Position numbers and translations under genes: made by a program
The notes under the pieces: model-generated
Databases searched by the model: none
Told to the model about the DNA's origin: nothing
What the model saw: the letters and a program-made list of their open reading frames with translations, nothing else
Part shown: positions 11,067 to 21,125 of the stretch, one piece after another
Layout: the number at the start of each line of letters is the position of its first letter
Numbering within the stretch: the first letter of the stretch is position 1
NCBI RefSeq assembly: GCF_017562075.2
Contig: NW_024427600.1
Span: 211,956-275,955 of the forward strand
Direction of reading: 5' to 3'
Length of the DNA stretch: 64,000 nucleotides
Source of the DNA: Anopheles merus
Lineage: Eukaryota > Arthropoda > Insecta > Diptera > Culicidae

Positions 11067-11479
11067 AAGGACTGTGTAGGAACGAGGTCAAATATTAGCC
11101 AAAATCGAATTGGCCAGCTTGGATGCCATTAGACAGCAGAAAGCCCTTGAAAATTCATCATTGCCTCAAACATGTACTACAGGCATACTTACTCTTCAAG
11201 TAAAATGTATAAACGAATTAACATTTTTATGGCAATGACCAGACGGATTGATATTATTAATCACAAATAAAATTTGAACCGATTGATTGAAATTTTAAGG
11301 GCTCTTAGGTCTAAAATACACGGACCGGAATTTCGCGGCTGCGATAAACAAGAAAATTCCGCAGACGCGAAATTCCGGTCCGTGTATTTTCGGCCTTAGA
11401 TGTCAAACTGCCTGTAACGAACTTTAGGCTATTTGTCAAATCGTTCTGCAATACGGGACCTCGTTCCTACACAGTTCTT
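11067..11479. mobile_element. MITE with 9-10-bp target duplication, Mutator-like candidate
   Basis: The 413-bp unit has inverted ends AAGGACTGTGTAGGAACGAG and (complement) AAGAACTGTGTAGGAACGAG. It is flanked by GGGCATAGCT (11057-11066) and GGGCATAGCC (11480-11489), a 9-bp exact duplication with one extra near match. Duplications of 9-10 bp are typical of Mutator-like elements, so that superfamily is inferred. It carries a nested 88-bp MITE at 11308-11395 and no coding sequence. Confidence 0.75.
11308..11395. mobile_element. 88-bp snap-back MITE, PIF/Harbinger-like
   Basis: An almost perfect palindrome: the ends GGTCTAAAATACACGGACC and (complement) GGCCGAAAATACACGGACC continue inverted through GGAATTTCGCG. 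It is flanked by TTA on both sides (11305-11307 and 11396-11398), the preferred target of PIF/Harbinger elements. It lies inside the 11067-11479 MITE and is therefore younger. Confidence 0.8.
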
Positions 11480-11489
11480 GGGCATAGCC

Positions 11490-12867
11490 TTCTCCTTCAT
11501 CTTTGAGTGATGGAGTTTGCCCTCCTACGATGTTATGGGACACCATAATCAGAGGTTGTCCATCTTGGTTGTTAGAGAGACCTTACAGTCTATTTCTCTT
11601 TAATTGTTCTTGTTTTTTCTCTTCTTCTTTGGGTGATGGGGTTTGTCCTCCTATGATGTTGTGGGACACCATAATCAGAGGTTGACCATCTTGATTGTTA
11701 GAGAGACCTTGCAGTCTATTTCTCTTTTTTTTTGTTTTTTCTCTTCTTTTATTCTTTGGTTTTTACATCGTTTATATCAAAGGGTTTGATACTTAGATTG
11801 TGTTGTGTGTTTTGTGTTGTCTGTTGTGTGTTGTTTTTGTGTCTGTTTTTTGAATTTGGTGTGTATGTGTGTGTGGGTAACTATACTGGGTTTTGAAAAC
11901 AAAATTCAGTAAGTTTCCATTTGTTTGTGGTGTTCCATTTATTTCCCTAGTTAATTAAAGTTATCTATGATATTGTTTTTTTCTCTTGTTTGTTTTTTTG
12001 TTTTTTAGAGGTTTTAGGGAGATTTTTTTCTTTATATGATCTTCCATTGCAGGAAGAGATAAAAGATGTTTCTCCTTTTCCTCTGTTTTTCATATTTCTA
12101 TGTGGTTTTGTTTTATGAAATTTATAATTTGCCTTATTGTTTTTCCAGAGGGTTCTCTCAATGTTTTTCGGAAATCTTCAAATTTGTTCTATTGTTATTG
12201 TTATGATTATTGTATTTGGGACAATCAAAAATCATGTGCCATCCTGTATTCGATAATCTGCAATTTTCACATTCGCCTTTTTGGATTGTTTTCATTTTAA
12301 CTAGCCAGTAATCTGAATAATCATGCCTGGATAAAATTCTGTTAATTATTTTTATTTGTTTCCCGCTAATTTTTATGTTTTTGTGCCAAAAGGTTTGAAT
12401 TAAGTTTGGAAATTTAGGATTTTTTCCCTTTAGTAATGGACTCATTTGTGTACCATTCTGTAGCCTCTTTTTACATTTCCTTACGGTAAAAATCTTTGGC
12501 ATCAGTAAAACTTATTTTATTGTCTAATTCTACACTTGTTAGGCATCTTTTATTCGCTAATTCGTCTGCGACTTCGTTTCCGTTTATTCCTACGTGCGAC
12601 GGTATCCAAACAATTTGTGTGTTAGTGCTGGTGCATTTTTGTAAGATGTTATATATAATTCCTTCTATTTGTGGTTCTTTTTAAGCTTTTTTTAGGATTT
12701 TGCATGAGATCAGGCTATCAGTATGTAGGGTTATGTTTTTCATCTCATATTTTTAGCTATCCTCAAAGCTTTTTCGATGGCTATCAGTTCTATTGTTGCT
12801 GTTGATGCTATGCTTTTAATTTAATAATCTTTGTATATGTTATGTTTTCTATTTTTTATGTAAACTA
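11490..12867 (-). pseudogene. I-clade LINE 3' fragment: RNase H domain and 3' UTR
   Basis: On the minus strand, 12850-12520 encodes RNase H features: a stretch IASTATIELIAIEKAL near 12790 and VWIPSHVGINGNEVADELA near 12590, the classic C-terminal RNase H box. 12502-12158 continues with NRILSRHDYSDYWL and a Cys/His cluster (CENCRLSNTGWHMIFDCP), as in I-type LINEs. Several stops break the frame near 12700-12750. The 3' part (11490-11760) is U-rich on the plus strand and carries a 126-bp tandem duplication. RNase H removes element RNA during copying. A LINE with RNase H and a CCHC ORF1 (see 24500-25540) fits the I clade. The sequence stops abruptly at 12867. Confidence 0.7.
11501..11752. repeat. 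Two tandem copies of a 126-bp unit in the LINE tail
   Basis: The unit contains GTGATGGAGTTTGCCCTCC, GGGACACCATAATCAGAGG and TTAGAGAGACCTTACAGTC. The second copy starts 126 bp downstream and differs at a few positions. Tandem repeats in the 3' UTR are common in LINEs. No ORF is involved. Confidence 0.75.
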
Positions 12868-13150
12868 GTTAAGGCCCGGTAAAATCTACCGGATGTCGTC
12901 AAATTTCGAATTATTTTCAAACTCTACACGTTCAGTGGAAACAACCATAACAGTTCTTACTGTACATTGCAGAGCCGTTAAATATCGATGAGGCTACTTT
13001 TGAGCCATACTGATGTAAATTTTAAATATTAAATAACCATAAAAAACCAAGTCACGCAATTTTGTATTTTTTTAACTGGTGTTCAAAGATAAGGTTATTT
13101 GTTACGCACGTAAAGTACCAATGAATCTTATTTACTAACACTTATAAGTA
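12868..13150. other. Non-coding sequence without recognised feature
   Basis: AT-rich sequence between the LINE tail and a pogo-like MITE. I saw no reading frame, inverted repeat or tandem repeat that I can support. Confidence 0.4.
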
Positions 13151-13494
13151 CAGCAATTATCCGCAGTACGCGATACTCGATTTACGCGAATTCGCAGTAC
13201 GCGATTCTTCTAAATTTGACAGCTCCATGTGTTTTTTGCAAATATTTTAATTTTTTGAAATATGTTATGCTCTTTTTGAATTTCTTTAATGTTCTTAATG
13301 CATTTTTCATTAAATTTGTGCAAAAGATACCTATTGTATAACAAAACACTTTAATGCAAAACTCTGTGGCGATATTTTTCAACCCTCGAACCGGTAGTGT
13401 AAACTATTTTTCCATATGAATCCGCTATACGCGAAAACTCGAGATACGCTATTGCGGTCGGTCCCGTACGATAGCGTATATCGGATAGTGACTG
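13151..13494. mobile_element. Pogo-like MITE family 1, copy 1 (344 bp)
   Basis: Flanked by TA (13149-13150 and 13495-13496). The ends are imperfect inverted repeats: CAGCAATTATCCGCAGTACG and (complement) CAGTCACTATCCGATATACG. Ends starting CAG with a TA target suggest the pogo/Tigger branch. A second copy of exactly the same length is at 37476-37819. No coding capacity; the 66-codon minus-strand frame inside is present in both copies by sequence identity only. Confidence 0.85.
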
Positions 13495-13496
13495 TA

Positions 13497-13860
13497 ATAA
13501 CAAAGATAATCATGATTGGCGAGTTTTGTGGCCATTTTGATAAAACAGAAGGTTCAGTAGCTACATTTCTACTTATTTTCAATAGAACTGATACGTTCCA
13601 GCCTCTGTTGACACAAATGTATAATGTTTTGATTGTTATTCTTTAGTTATCGGCGTGATTTTTTGGAAAGTATAGCTAAGTAGTAACCTCTACAACGTGT
13701 TCATTGAATAACGTATTGATGTGCAGTGGATTAAAAAATTAGGGTGCCGCTAATACATATACAACATGTTTACATCCAATCCCAACTGCGTACTTAAAAC
13801 ATACGATTTTTGAAATGCTCACTTCTGCTTCAATCCATCTTCTGTTTTTTGTGCCCATAT
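13497..13860. other. Non-coding sequence without recognised feature
   Basis: About 360 bp of AT-rich DNA. No supported gene, inverted repeat or tandem repeat was seen. It ends at the target site (ATGTAAGATT, 13861-13870) of the RTE-derived insertion. Confidence 0.4.
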
Positions 13861-13870
13861 ATGTAAGATT

Positions 13871-14641
13871 TAGCTCAATTTAGTAAGAGATTAGCTCTGT
13901 AATGGGATGGGATCCGAAGCCCCATTGAGGAATAATACAGGCTCTCCCATCCAACTCCTATTCCGACACATCCTCGTTCGGCAGAGTGGTAACATGTGTC
14001 ACCACATATCCAAGCTTGGGTACACGGGCTTGACCCAACCCCTCGGGCGGATGGTGGCAAATGGCGAACCAGGAGGGGGGTGGGTATCCCGGGAAACTGG
14101 GTGCCTGAACGTCGGGGGGGCAACCCGACGCTAAACAAAACGGTCACGTGGGCGCGGGGCCAGTCACCCAGTCCCATGAATCAACGACTACGGAAAGCCA
14201 CAGAAGTTTTCGAAACGGACATCCCGATACCGACCATACGCAATGCCCCCGGACTACTCTGAAAATGGGCTCATGGAACGTACGCACTCTAAGCGAAGCC
14301 GGAGCCTTGAAAAAACTTGATGATGCCCTAGCCACACTGAGCATGGACCTCGTAGCTTTACAAGAGATTCGATGGCTAGGGAACGGTGTGCACAACAGGC
14401 GTGGTAAACATTGCTACGACATATACTACAGCTGCCACGACCGCCACCGCGTGCTCGGAACGGGTTTCGCCGTAGGTCCCCGGTTGAAACCCGCAATCAT
14501 GGATTTCAAGGTTATAAACGATAGGCTATGCACCCTGCGCATGCGAGGCAAATTCTTTAATACTAGTTTCGGACACTCCTGGGGCAGGCCAAGACCGCAA
14601 AGCGGTTGTAGCGCCGGATAAGTAAGTAAGTAAGTAAGTAA
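13871..14641 (+). mobile_element. Internally deleted RTE-clade LINE with target duplication
   Basis: Flanked by a perfect 10-bp duplication, ATGTAAGATT (13861-13870 and 14642-14651). A GC-rich 5' part of about 400 bp leads into an endonuclease start at about 14268-14570 (KMGSWNVRTLSEAGALKKL, LVALQEIRWLG, YYSCHDRHRVLGTGFAV, DRLCTLRMRGKFF), as in RTE/JAM1-type elements. At about 14580 it jumps to what looks like the element's 3' end (GACCGCAAAGCGGTTGTAGC) with an (AAGT)n tail at 14619-14640. The rest of the endonuclease and the whole reverse transcriptase are missing, yet both termini are present and the duplication is intact. So the deletion probably predates insertion, making this a mobile deletion derivative that used enzymes from full-length copies. 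Confidence 0.8.
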
Positions 14642-14651
14642 ATGTAAGATT

Positions 14652-15580
14652 GAACTACAAAAATATGATATCGCACGTGGTTAGAATTTCATTTCTACTC
14701 ATTTTTTCGACTTATGTTTCATACGTCAGGTAATAAGTAATAGATACTCACAACAATTTCAATGTAAAATTTCTCGATCTTTAATTTTATGCGGGTCATT
14801 TCCAAAATCGCCATCAAAATTTTATTAACCTGAAACTGGTTTTGAAGTATTAAATGGATTTGGTATTTATGTATGAGACAATTGTTATTGTTGCGCCAAA
14901 TATCAAATTTCAACAGTGAACACATCCCCTCATATAACCATTCCAAATGTGTAGTTCTTATATTCCGATCTATACTGTAATAGAACAGAATAGTTTAACA
15001 CTGTTATAGCCTTCCTAGATCAATTAACTAAATTCGCGTTTATTTGCAAACTACTTTATTTATTCTTGCCGCCCACATCTTTCAGATTTTGCTTCTAATT
15101 TGACGTGTCCTTAATTATAACATGGTTGTTCTTAATCAACACCATAGTACGGTGATAGCATCACATGGCAGATATCGTCATCACTCTTGATAGATACAGT
15201 CAGAATCATTGCAGCCCTCTTGGGCACGCTACAGTAAGCATAGTTTCATTGTGACTCATTCTGCAGTTGATGCTGATCCGGCTAAATGCAGTGCACACTC
15301 ACTTAACGCGCAGTATGTTGTAGACATGTTGCGCAATGAACCATCTCTCCCTTTAGTGCTTTGTTCTGGAAGGACATCTTGAAATAAGTAGTTCTTCCCG
15401 CACGCGATCAAATCGTTACAAATTCAATTTTCACTCTCAAGCCATCAACATCCGCCGCTTTCTTGCTCTGAATTTCAGCAAGGCTTTTTAGCATATGGCC
15501 GCTTAGGGTCTCTCGGCTACATCCACCTCTTATTGCCATGCGTTTTCCTTGTCCCGACTCAGCCAATATTGCGGAGTAGT
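14652..15580. other. Non-coding sequence with one short minus-strand frame
   Basis: No supported gene. 14652-15400 is AT-rich. At 15632-15408 a minus-strand frame reads AILAESGQGKRMAIRGG and ends LRVKIEFVTI; it looks more protein-like than its surroundings and is cut by the SINE at 15595. I do not recognise it and found no upstream exon with certainty. Confidence 0.3.
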
Positions 15581-15594
15581 AGATTTGAGGGAGT

Positions 15595-15787
15595 AGTAGA
15601 TTTGGGGCGGTCCCGTGGTACGTGGTCATCAACTCGAACGACTCAATAACATGCCCGTCATGGGTTCAAGCCCATGGACCGTCCCCCCATAGCAAGGATT
15701 GACTATCCGGCTACGTGATAATGAATTAAGTCTCGAAAGGCTATACTATACGGCATGTCCGCATAGGACGTTACGCCAAATAGAAGA
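15595..15787 (+). mobile_element. SINE200-like SINE with 14-bp target duplication
   Basis: Flanked by AGATTTGAGGGAGT (15581-15594 and 15788-15801). The head has tRNA-like polymerase III boxes (TGGTACGTGGTCATCAACTC and GGTTCAAGCCC), the body GATTGACTATCCGGC, and the tail ends TAGAAGA. The second half (about 15710-15780) diverges from the other copies, so this may be a distinct subfamily with a different body. Confidence 0.8.
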
Positions 15788-15801
15788 AGATTTGAGGGAG
15801 T

Positions 15802-16270
15802 GTACATGTTCGACGTTCTGGGTATAGCAACCCGTTTTACAGGATATTATGTACCACACTTATCTGCCGATGACGACGGTGTATGTAGTACTCGAGGTGC
15901 TTATGGTGCATAAAGCTAACTTTACTGGCTTAATGAATGATTGATTTAATTGGAATATCAACCATTTCACAATGAGGTACGACACATCATCATCAGTTTG
16001 CTAATTTGCATCTTCAATGATTAAAAAAAATCATTATATCCAATACCATGTGATTTCAAATCGGTATGTCTAAACAAAAAATCTTAATAACCATTGTTCT
16101 CATTACCCGCGGGCTAGCATTGGTGCATGAAGCAAGTCCTTTTGCAGCAACGCGCGTTGCTAAGAGATCTCTGCTCTCACCGCTTTCTTTCTCTCTCTCG
16201 CTGAATGTTTACTCTCACGTCATTGTAGTGATTTTCGATTTTATATATAGTGAGATTTCTATTACCGCCT
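15802..16270. other. Non-coding sequence without recognised feature
   Basis: I saw no gene. A pyrimidine run, CTTTCTTTCTCTCTCTCGCT (16183-16202), is the only simple-sequence feature. The 68-codon plus-strand frame at 16066 has no recognisable domain. Confidence 0.35.
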
Positions 16271-17064
16271 GATTATCTTTTAAGCTACCGTCCGTTAAAT
16301 TGTTGGTCCATTATTGTTGCAGGTTTTCATCTTTTTTAGGGTTATTGTTTTAATCGTTTGTTTGCTTTGGTTCCTATTTCTTTATTAAGTGTTATGTCTA
16401 TGTTTATTTTTGTTACAATGTTGTTCATTTGGCTTATGGATAGTTGTTTTAGTATGTTATATTCTTCTTCATATATTGTTTCTTGGTATGATTTTGAGTT
16501 GTTATTTTAGGTATTATCGTTTACCTTATTTATTTGTTTTCTTAATATGTGTGAATATACTATTGTTTTTGCTAGCTCTTTACATGCTATGAATTTAGAT
16601 CTGAATTGGAATGGGTGCAATAGCATGCAAGGTGTTAATGGGTGTCGTTTTTGTGCATCCTGTAGCTTTGCATATCGCTTGGTTAATTGTTGCATTTTTT
16701 TATCTATTGTTTTTGTTGCTATTGTTTAAGTATGATGTACCCGTTTCAAATATGCTTCGCATAGTTGACCTGTGCTTTTTGTGGGTCTAGATTGTTATTT
16801 TTTGCGCATAGAATTTTTAAAATGTTTAGTCTATCTATGGCTTTATTCCTCAGGTATTCTATGTGTTTATGAAATTCAAGCTTATTGTCTATTATGGTGC
16901 CCAGGTATTTGTATGTGTTATTTCTATTTGTGTGTTTCGTATGTTGAGGTTGAAGTTTTGGTTTTTATTATTAAATATCATATATTAAGTTTTATCCATG
17001 TTTGTGGGGAGGTTTAGTTCTTCTATTTCGTTTATGAATGAATTTAAAGCTATTTGAAGATTGG
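16271..17064 (-). pseudogene. I-clade LINE reverse transcriptase fragment, downstream of the FADD box
   Basis: From 17064 leftward the minus strand reads LQIALNSFINEIEELNLPT, MIFNNKNQNFNLNIRNTQ, then YKYLGTIIDNKLEFHKHIEY, the standard sequence following the catalytic FADD box. 16695-16507 continues into the thumb region. Stops interrupt it. The catalytic half of the reverse transcriptase is missing: on the other side of the BEL element (from 23319) the LINE resumes only at the end of its endonuclease. This fits a BEL insertion into the LINE followed by a deletion over one BEL end and the LINE catalytic region. Confidence 0.65.
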
Positions 17065-17456
17065 TGTTGCCTCGAGCAACAGAATTTTCTCAACTCGAAA
17101 AAGTCCGCGAATAGTAAACGCAAAAAAGTTCTTTTAACACTTTATTTAAACGGAAGGGTTAAAAAAATACTCTTTCTTCCGGGACTTTAATACGCGAGAA
17201 AAGGGCGTTTCTTCAGCCGTCATTTCTTAAATACCCTTACGCTGGTTCCCACTCGGCGCTATGGTCGATGCCCTTTCCCTTCGGTAGTTCTTCGGTTAAT
17301 CTTCGTGTTAACTGTTGCAAATATGGCTGAGTCATGTTGAAATATTTCGCCCTACGATCGTGATATCGATGCCATCCTCTCTACGAAGTCAGCGCCCTCT
17401 ATGTTCATCTGCTCAAACAAGCATCACGATGAACGGACCGTTGATGCTTGTCAACA
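17065..17456 (-). mobile_element. LTR (3' LTR) of the decayed BEL element
   Basis: The 392-bp unit has TGTTG…CAACA ends on either strand (plus start TGTTGCCTCGAG, plus end GCTTGTCAACA). On the minus strand it follows a G-rich polypurine tract (ACTGGGGGGAC, 17457-17467). The pol frame ends 27 bp before it. No partner LTR remains at the right end, so its age cannot be judged from LTR divergence. Confidence 0.75.
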
Positions 17457-17483
17457 GTCCCCCCAGTCTTTGTAAACAACACT

Positions 17484-20366
17484 TCATTTGTCCGATACGT
17501 CGATAACGGCTATTTTGACAGCTGGGCGCTCGAGCACTTTACCGGATGCTGTCTGCACGTGTACCCGTCGTACTTGACCGTCGTTTGATTCGATCACCTT
17601 TACAATGCATCCTTTCGGCCAGCATCCACGGGGAAGAGTCTCGTCGATTATTAGTGCGATGTCACCCTCTGCGATCGGTTTCACTTGTGCGTGCCACTTT
17701 GTGCGCCGTGTTAAAGTGGGCAGGTAGCTGGCCAACCACTTTCGCCAGAATACGTCAGCGTATATTTGTGATGTTTTCCAAGTGTTCTTTAACATTTCGG
17801 GCGAGGGGTCCACTGTGGTGATCGGTTTGGCACCGGATGATGAGCCCACAAGAATGTGATTTGGTGTCAAGGGAGCGTCTTCTTCGCGATCAACCGGAAC
17901 ATCAGTCAATGGGCGTGAATTTATGATAAACTCAACTTCGATCAACCAACTGTTGAATACGGCATCGGTCGGATACTTAGTGAACTGAATGTTCGTTAAC
18001 GTACTTTTTATTGACCGAACGAGTCGCTCCCATGCTCCTCCGAAATGCGGAGCCGCTGGAGGGTTAAACGTCCACTTGGTGCTGGTAAGGCTAATCCCAT
18101 GGACCAGCGGTCGGCAAAGTCCGGCCCGCGTGCCAAATGCGGCCCGCCGCAACATTCAATCCGGCCTGCGAAAGCTTTTGACTGATTTTGCAAGATGGGA
18201 AGAAATTATTCGTATAAAAATTACTGAATATCTTTTAGAATAACATTTTATACCATCGCACTCTTTCAACTTTAATTAAAATACTTTGGAATGTCGGATC
18301 GATCTCCTGGCCCAGATAACTCAGTAATGTAGCCACTTGTACCTCTCTTCATTTTTAGCTTCTTTTGAAACCTCAAAAAATGAACCTGGGCTCTCTTGCG
18401 ATGTTTTGATTGTTGCCTAATAGTACCAAGATGTTGGAGACCAAAACGCAGACACGTTCTTATGCGACGACAGACTTGTGTACGCAGTCCATTTAAGACG
18501 CTACGGGGCGTCATTCGTTCATAGCGCACGATTCTACGTTGGTTGGTTCACTTTTTTGGTTATCTGGTAAAATTTCGACTGATAGAAGTGTCAAGGTGAG
18601 GGTACATGTAGAGCTTGTCTGTTGTCTCATGGGATACTACTATTCAAAGTGAAATTAACGTTTTGTTAGAGCGGGTGAAGATAATCCCATGATAAACCAA
18701 TGAATTTGTCAATTCGTTAATGCAACCGTTATGTAATTTTAACATTGTTTCAACACGACAATAAGACTTTCGGAATGAAGGAAATCGTACACGAAATTTA
18801 ATATTGATGAGATATACTAAAGCCTGGTTACAATAAATTTATTTAAAGTTTTGAATGCGACTTGGTTTTGATAGGAGAGCATTAGACTTTCACCAACGCA
18901 AAACATCCAATACAACATTTTAAATATAGTGAAACAGCTCCATAAATTTTCACGCGATAATTCTTTTATTTTGTTTTAATCGTTTTTCTTAATTTGACAC
19001 AAATTAGTTGGTTTCCCTTTAAACTATTTTAGGGATATTTTCGATCGTATTTGAAAGCAAAAACAAATAATTAAAAATCCCTGTTGTTTTAACGAGAACG
19101 ACGATTCCACACTGTTGCTGTTTACGAGTACAACAATTATCAAAGTGCTTTTTCATAAGGAATCAGTAATCAATTGATCTGATATGGCATTACTTATCCA
19201 TAAAGCATTTGTAAAATTACTGAATCTATTTTTACTTCGATAATTTTTCAGCCGTTTAGATTTTTTTATCATCCCCGGAATATCTTAAATATTTTTTGCG
19301 GCGTGGGAGGATGGGGTCTTCAGGAAGCGATATTGATCCCTTTTTGTTATGTTTTAACTGATCACATTTTTTAACAATTATTGCCGATTCTCAAATGATA
19401 ACATTAGAATTAGTTTTTAAAGAAGGTATCATTAATTTTGAACCATACTTGGATGATATAATTACAACTACCGAAAATAATGCCTAAAATGTTTCTAAAA
19501 GATTGAAATATAATAATTTAAGCGTAATAATAAAAAACCGCATTCACCTGGCCTGCGGCACTCGATTATTTACTGAAGTTGGCCCTTTGCCTCTAAAGTT
19601 TGCCGACCGCTGCCATGGACGATCTTATCAACATCTATTTCTTTTAGGGCTTCCTGAAGTTCGCGGCTCGCGCCTACAAAATTGGTTCCTCTATCGGATA
19701 TGATTTCATTGGGTACGCCCCGGAGAGCTATAAAATTTCGCAGTGCTAATATACAAGCGCTTGTTGATAGTGTATGGGCAACTTCAATATGCACTGTGCG
19801 TATCGTTAAACAGGTAAATAACACCCCCCATCTTTTTTCGCTTTTACGTCTATTTACCACGGTGAATGGGCCAAAATAGTCTATGCCGTTATGCGTAAAC
19901 GGCCGGGCAAAGGGTGTGAGGTGACATTCGGGTAGATTTCCCATCATCGGTTCTCTGGGTCTAGCATCTTTTATACGGCAAAATTGACACCCTTTTCTTA
20001 CTCGGTGACACGTTGCTCTCAACGCGGGTATATCGTAGATTTGACGTACTTCATTCATTATAGTGAGGTGGTTCATATGGCGGTACTTTCTATGATATCG
20101 ATCGACGATCAAATCGGTAATGTAGCTGCCTTTAGGAAGGATGATAGGGCGTTTCGTCTCCTCGCTGATAAAGGAACAAGCCTCACTCTCAAAACTCCTT
20201 GTTGATCCATGTAAGGGCTTCTTTTATATAACTTACTAGAGGGGGACAAGCGAGGCTTAATATCGGGGTGGTCGCTGCAGTGTGCAAGTATTTTATATTC
20301 GTCGTGGAAAGCTTGTTGCTGTACTTCGCATATTATGCTTAACTTGGACAGTTGCAGCTCTCCCAT
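17484..20366 (-). pseudogene. BEL integrase and C-terminal domain, split by a hAT element
   Basis: 20366-19613 carries the zinc-binding part (HRKYRHMNH with CQFC) and the core with GIDYFGPF, LFTCLTIRTVHIEV and SDRGTNF. The frame breaks at the hAT insertion and resumes at 18096 with NPPAAPHFGGAWERLVRS, which contains the third catalytic residue, then SRPLTDVP, APLTPNHILVG, and a C-terminal DUF5641-like part ending RPAVKIAVIDVSDK at 17484. Skipping the hAT and one copy of its duplication puts both parts in a continuous order. Integrase inserts the cDNA into the genome; this copy is inactive because of the insertion and upstream damage. Confidence 0.8.
18105..19612. mobile_element. Non-autonomous hAT element in BEL integrase
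   Basis: The 1508-bp element is flanked by a perfect 8-bp duplication, CCATGGAC (18097-18104 and 19613-19620). The terminal inverted repeats share CAGCGGTCGGCAAA. Both ends carry GGCCCGC/GGCCTGC-type sequence (CCGGCCCGCGTG, GGCCCGCCGC and CCTGGCCTGCGGC), a look shared with many Charlie-type hATs. I see no transposase: the longest internal minus-strand frame (18529-18272) has no hAT motif. The interior is AT-rich. Confidence 0.9.
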
Positions 20367-21023
20367 TGTTAGTGCTCCCCCTTCGCGTCTTGCTTTATCT
20401 GCCTTCGATATTCTGCAATTGTTGATGAAACGCCAAACGTATCCAACCGAGCGTTGTAACCTTAACCATCTTGAAAACCGATCTAGTTTAAAAACAGGTT
20501 CTCGTACTATATGAGCGCATATTGTTTTTTGTAGCTCTTCATTTGTCGCCAGACCGTCTACAGTTTCTTTTGGCCATTCTGATTCTGGTCGACTTAGGAA
20601 TTGGAGTCCACTGAACCACTTGCTGGTCGTGAGATGTCGGCTTAACTTCGACCATTTGGTACCCTCGTCGGCGACGTTGCTTTTGGTAGAAATCTAGTGC
20701 CATTCATTTACCTCTGTGTTTTATAATATCTCACCAATCCTGTGTGCTACGAATGTACTGTACCTTCGATGATCGGAATGGATCCATAAAATTACGTCTT
20801 TAGAGTCGCACCAAAAGAAACGCTGTACGACTTTTTCTCGGTGTGCGATGTGCAGTCGTGGGACTGACAAGTACTTCAAAGGTGCCACACGGGTTTTCCC
20901 GCCGATGAGTGCTATCTTGACATCATCCTCGCTTGAAAATCGAAAGTAGGCCACAGCGGCAAAACCATCTTTTCCAGCGTCTACAAATACGTGAAGCTGA
21001 AGTTTAGAGGTATCTAGTGACAA
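20367..21023 (-). pseudogene. BEL RNase H region with internal deletion
   Basis: 21023-20721 reads LQLHVFVDAGKDGFAAVAYF and IALIGGKTRVAPLKYLSVPRL, the BEL-type RNase H opening with its first catalytic Asp. It then jumps to FFWCDSKDVILWIHS and VAHRIGEIL. The segment normally between these (ELxAAVLGxRL) is missing, so the domain lost a catalytic Glu region. 20720-20367 holds a degraded linker to integrase with frameshifts. Confidence 0.75.
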
Positions 21024-21125
21024 TGACTTTCGGTAGCATCGAGGAATGGTTATTGTTTCTAGATGCGGGAGACATGATAGCCATTCATTTCATTTTTCTT
21101 TAAGCTCATACGGGATTGGCTCATC

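Noticed and set aside
11501..11752. CRISPR-like or regulatory array
   Set aside because: Only two long tandem copies in a LINE tail; no repeat-spacer structure.
18272..18529. Transposase remnant in the hAT at 18105
   Set aside because: The 85-codon minus-strand frame shows no hAT motif; the element is treated as non-autonomous.
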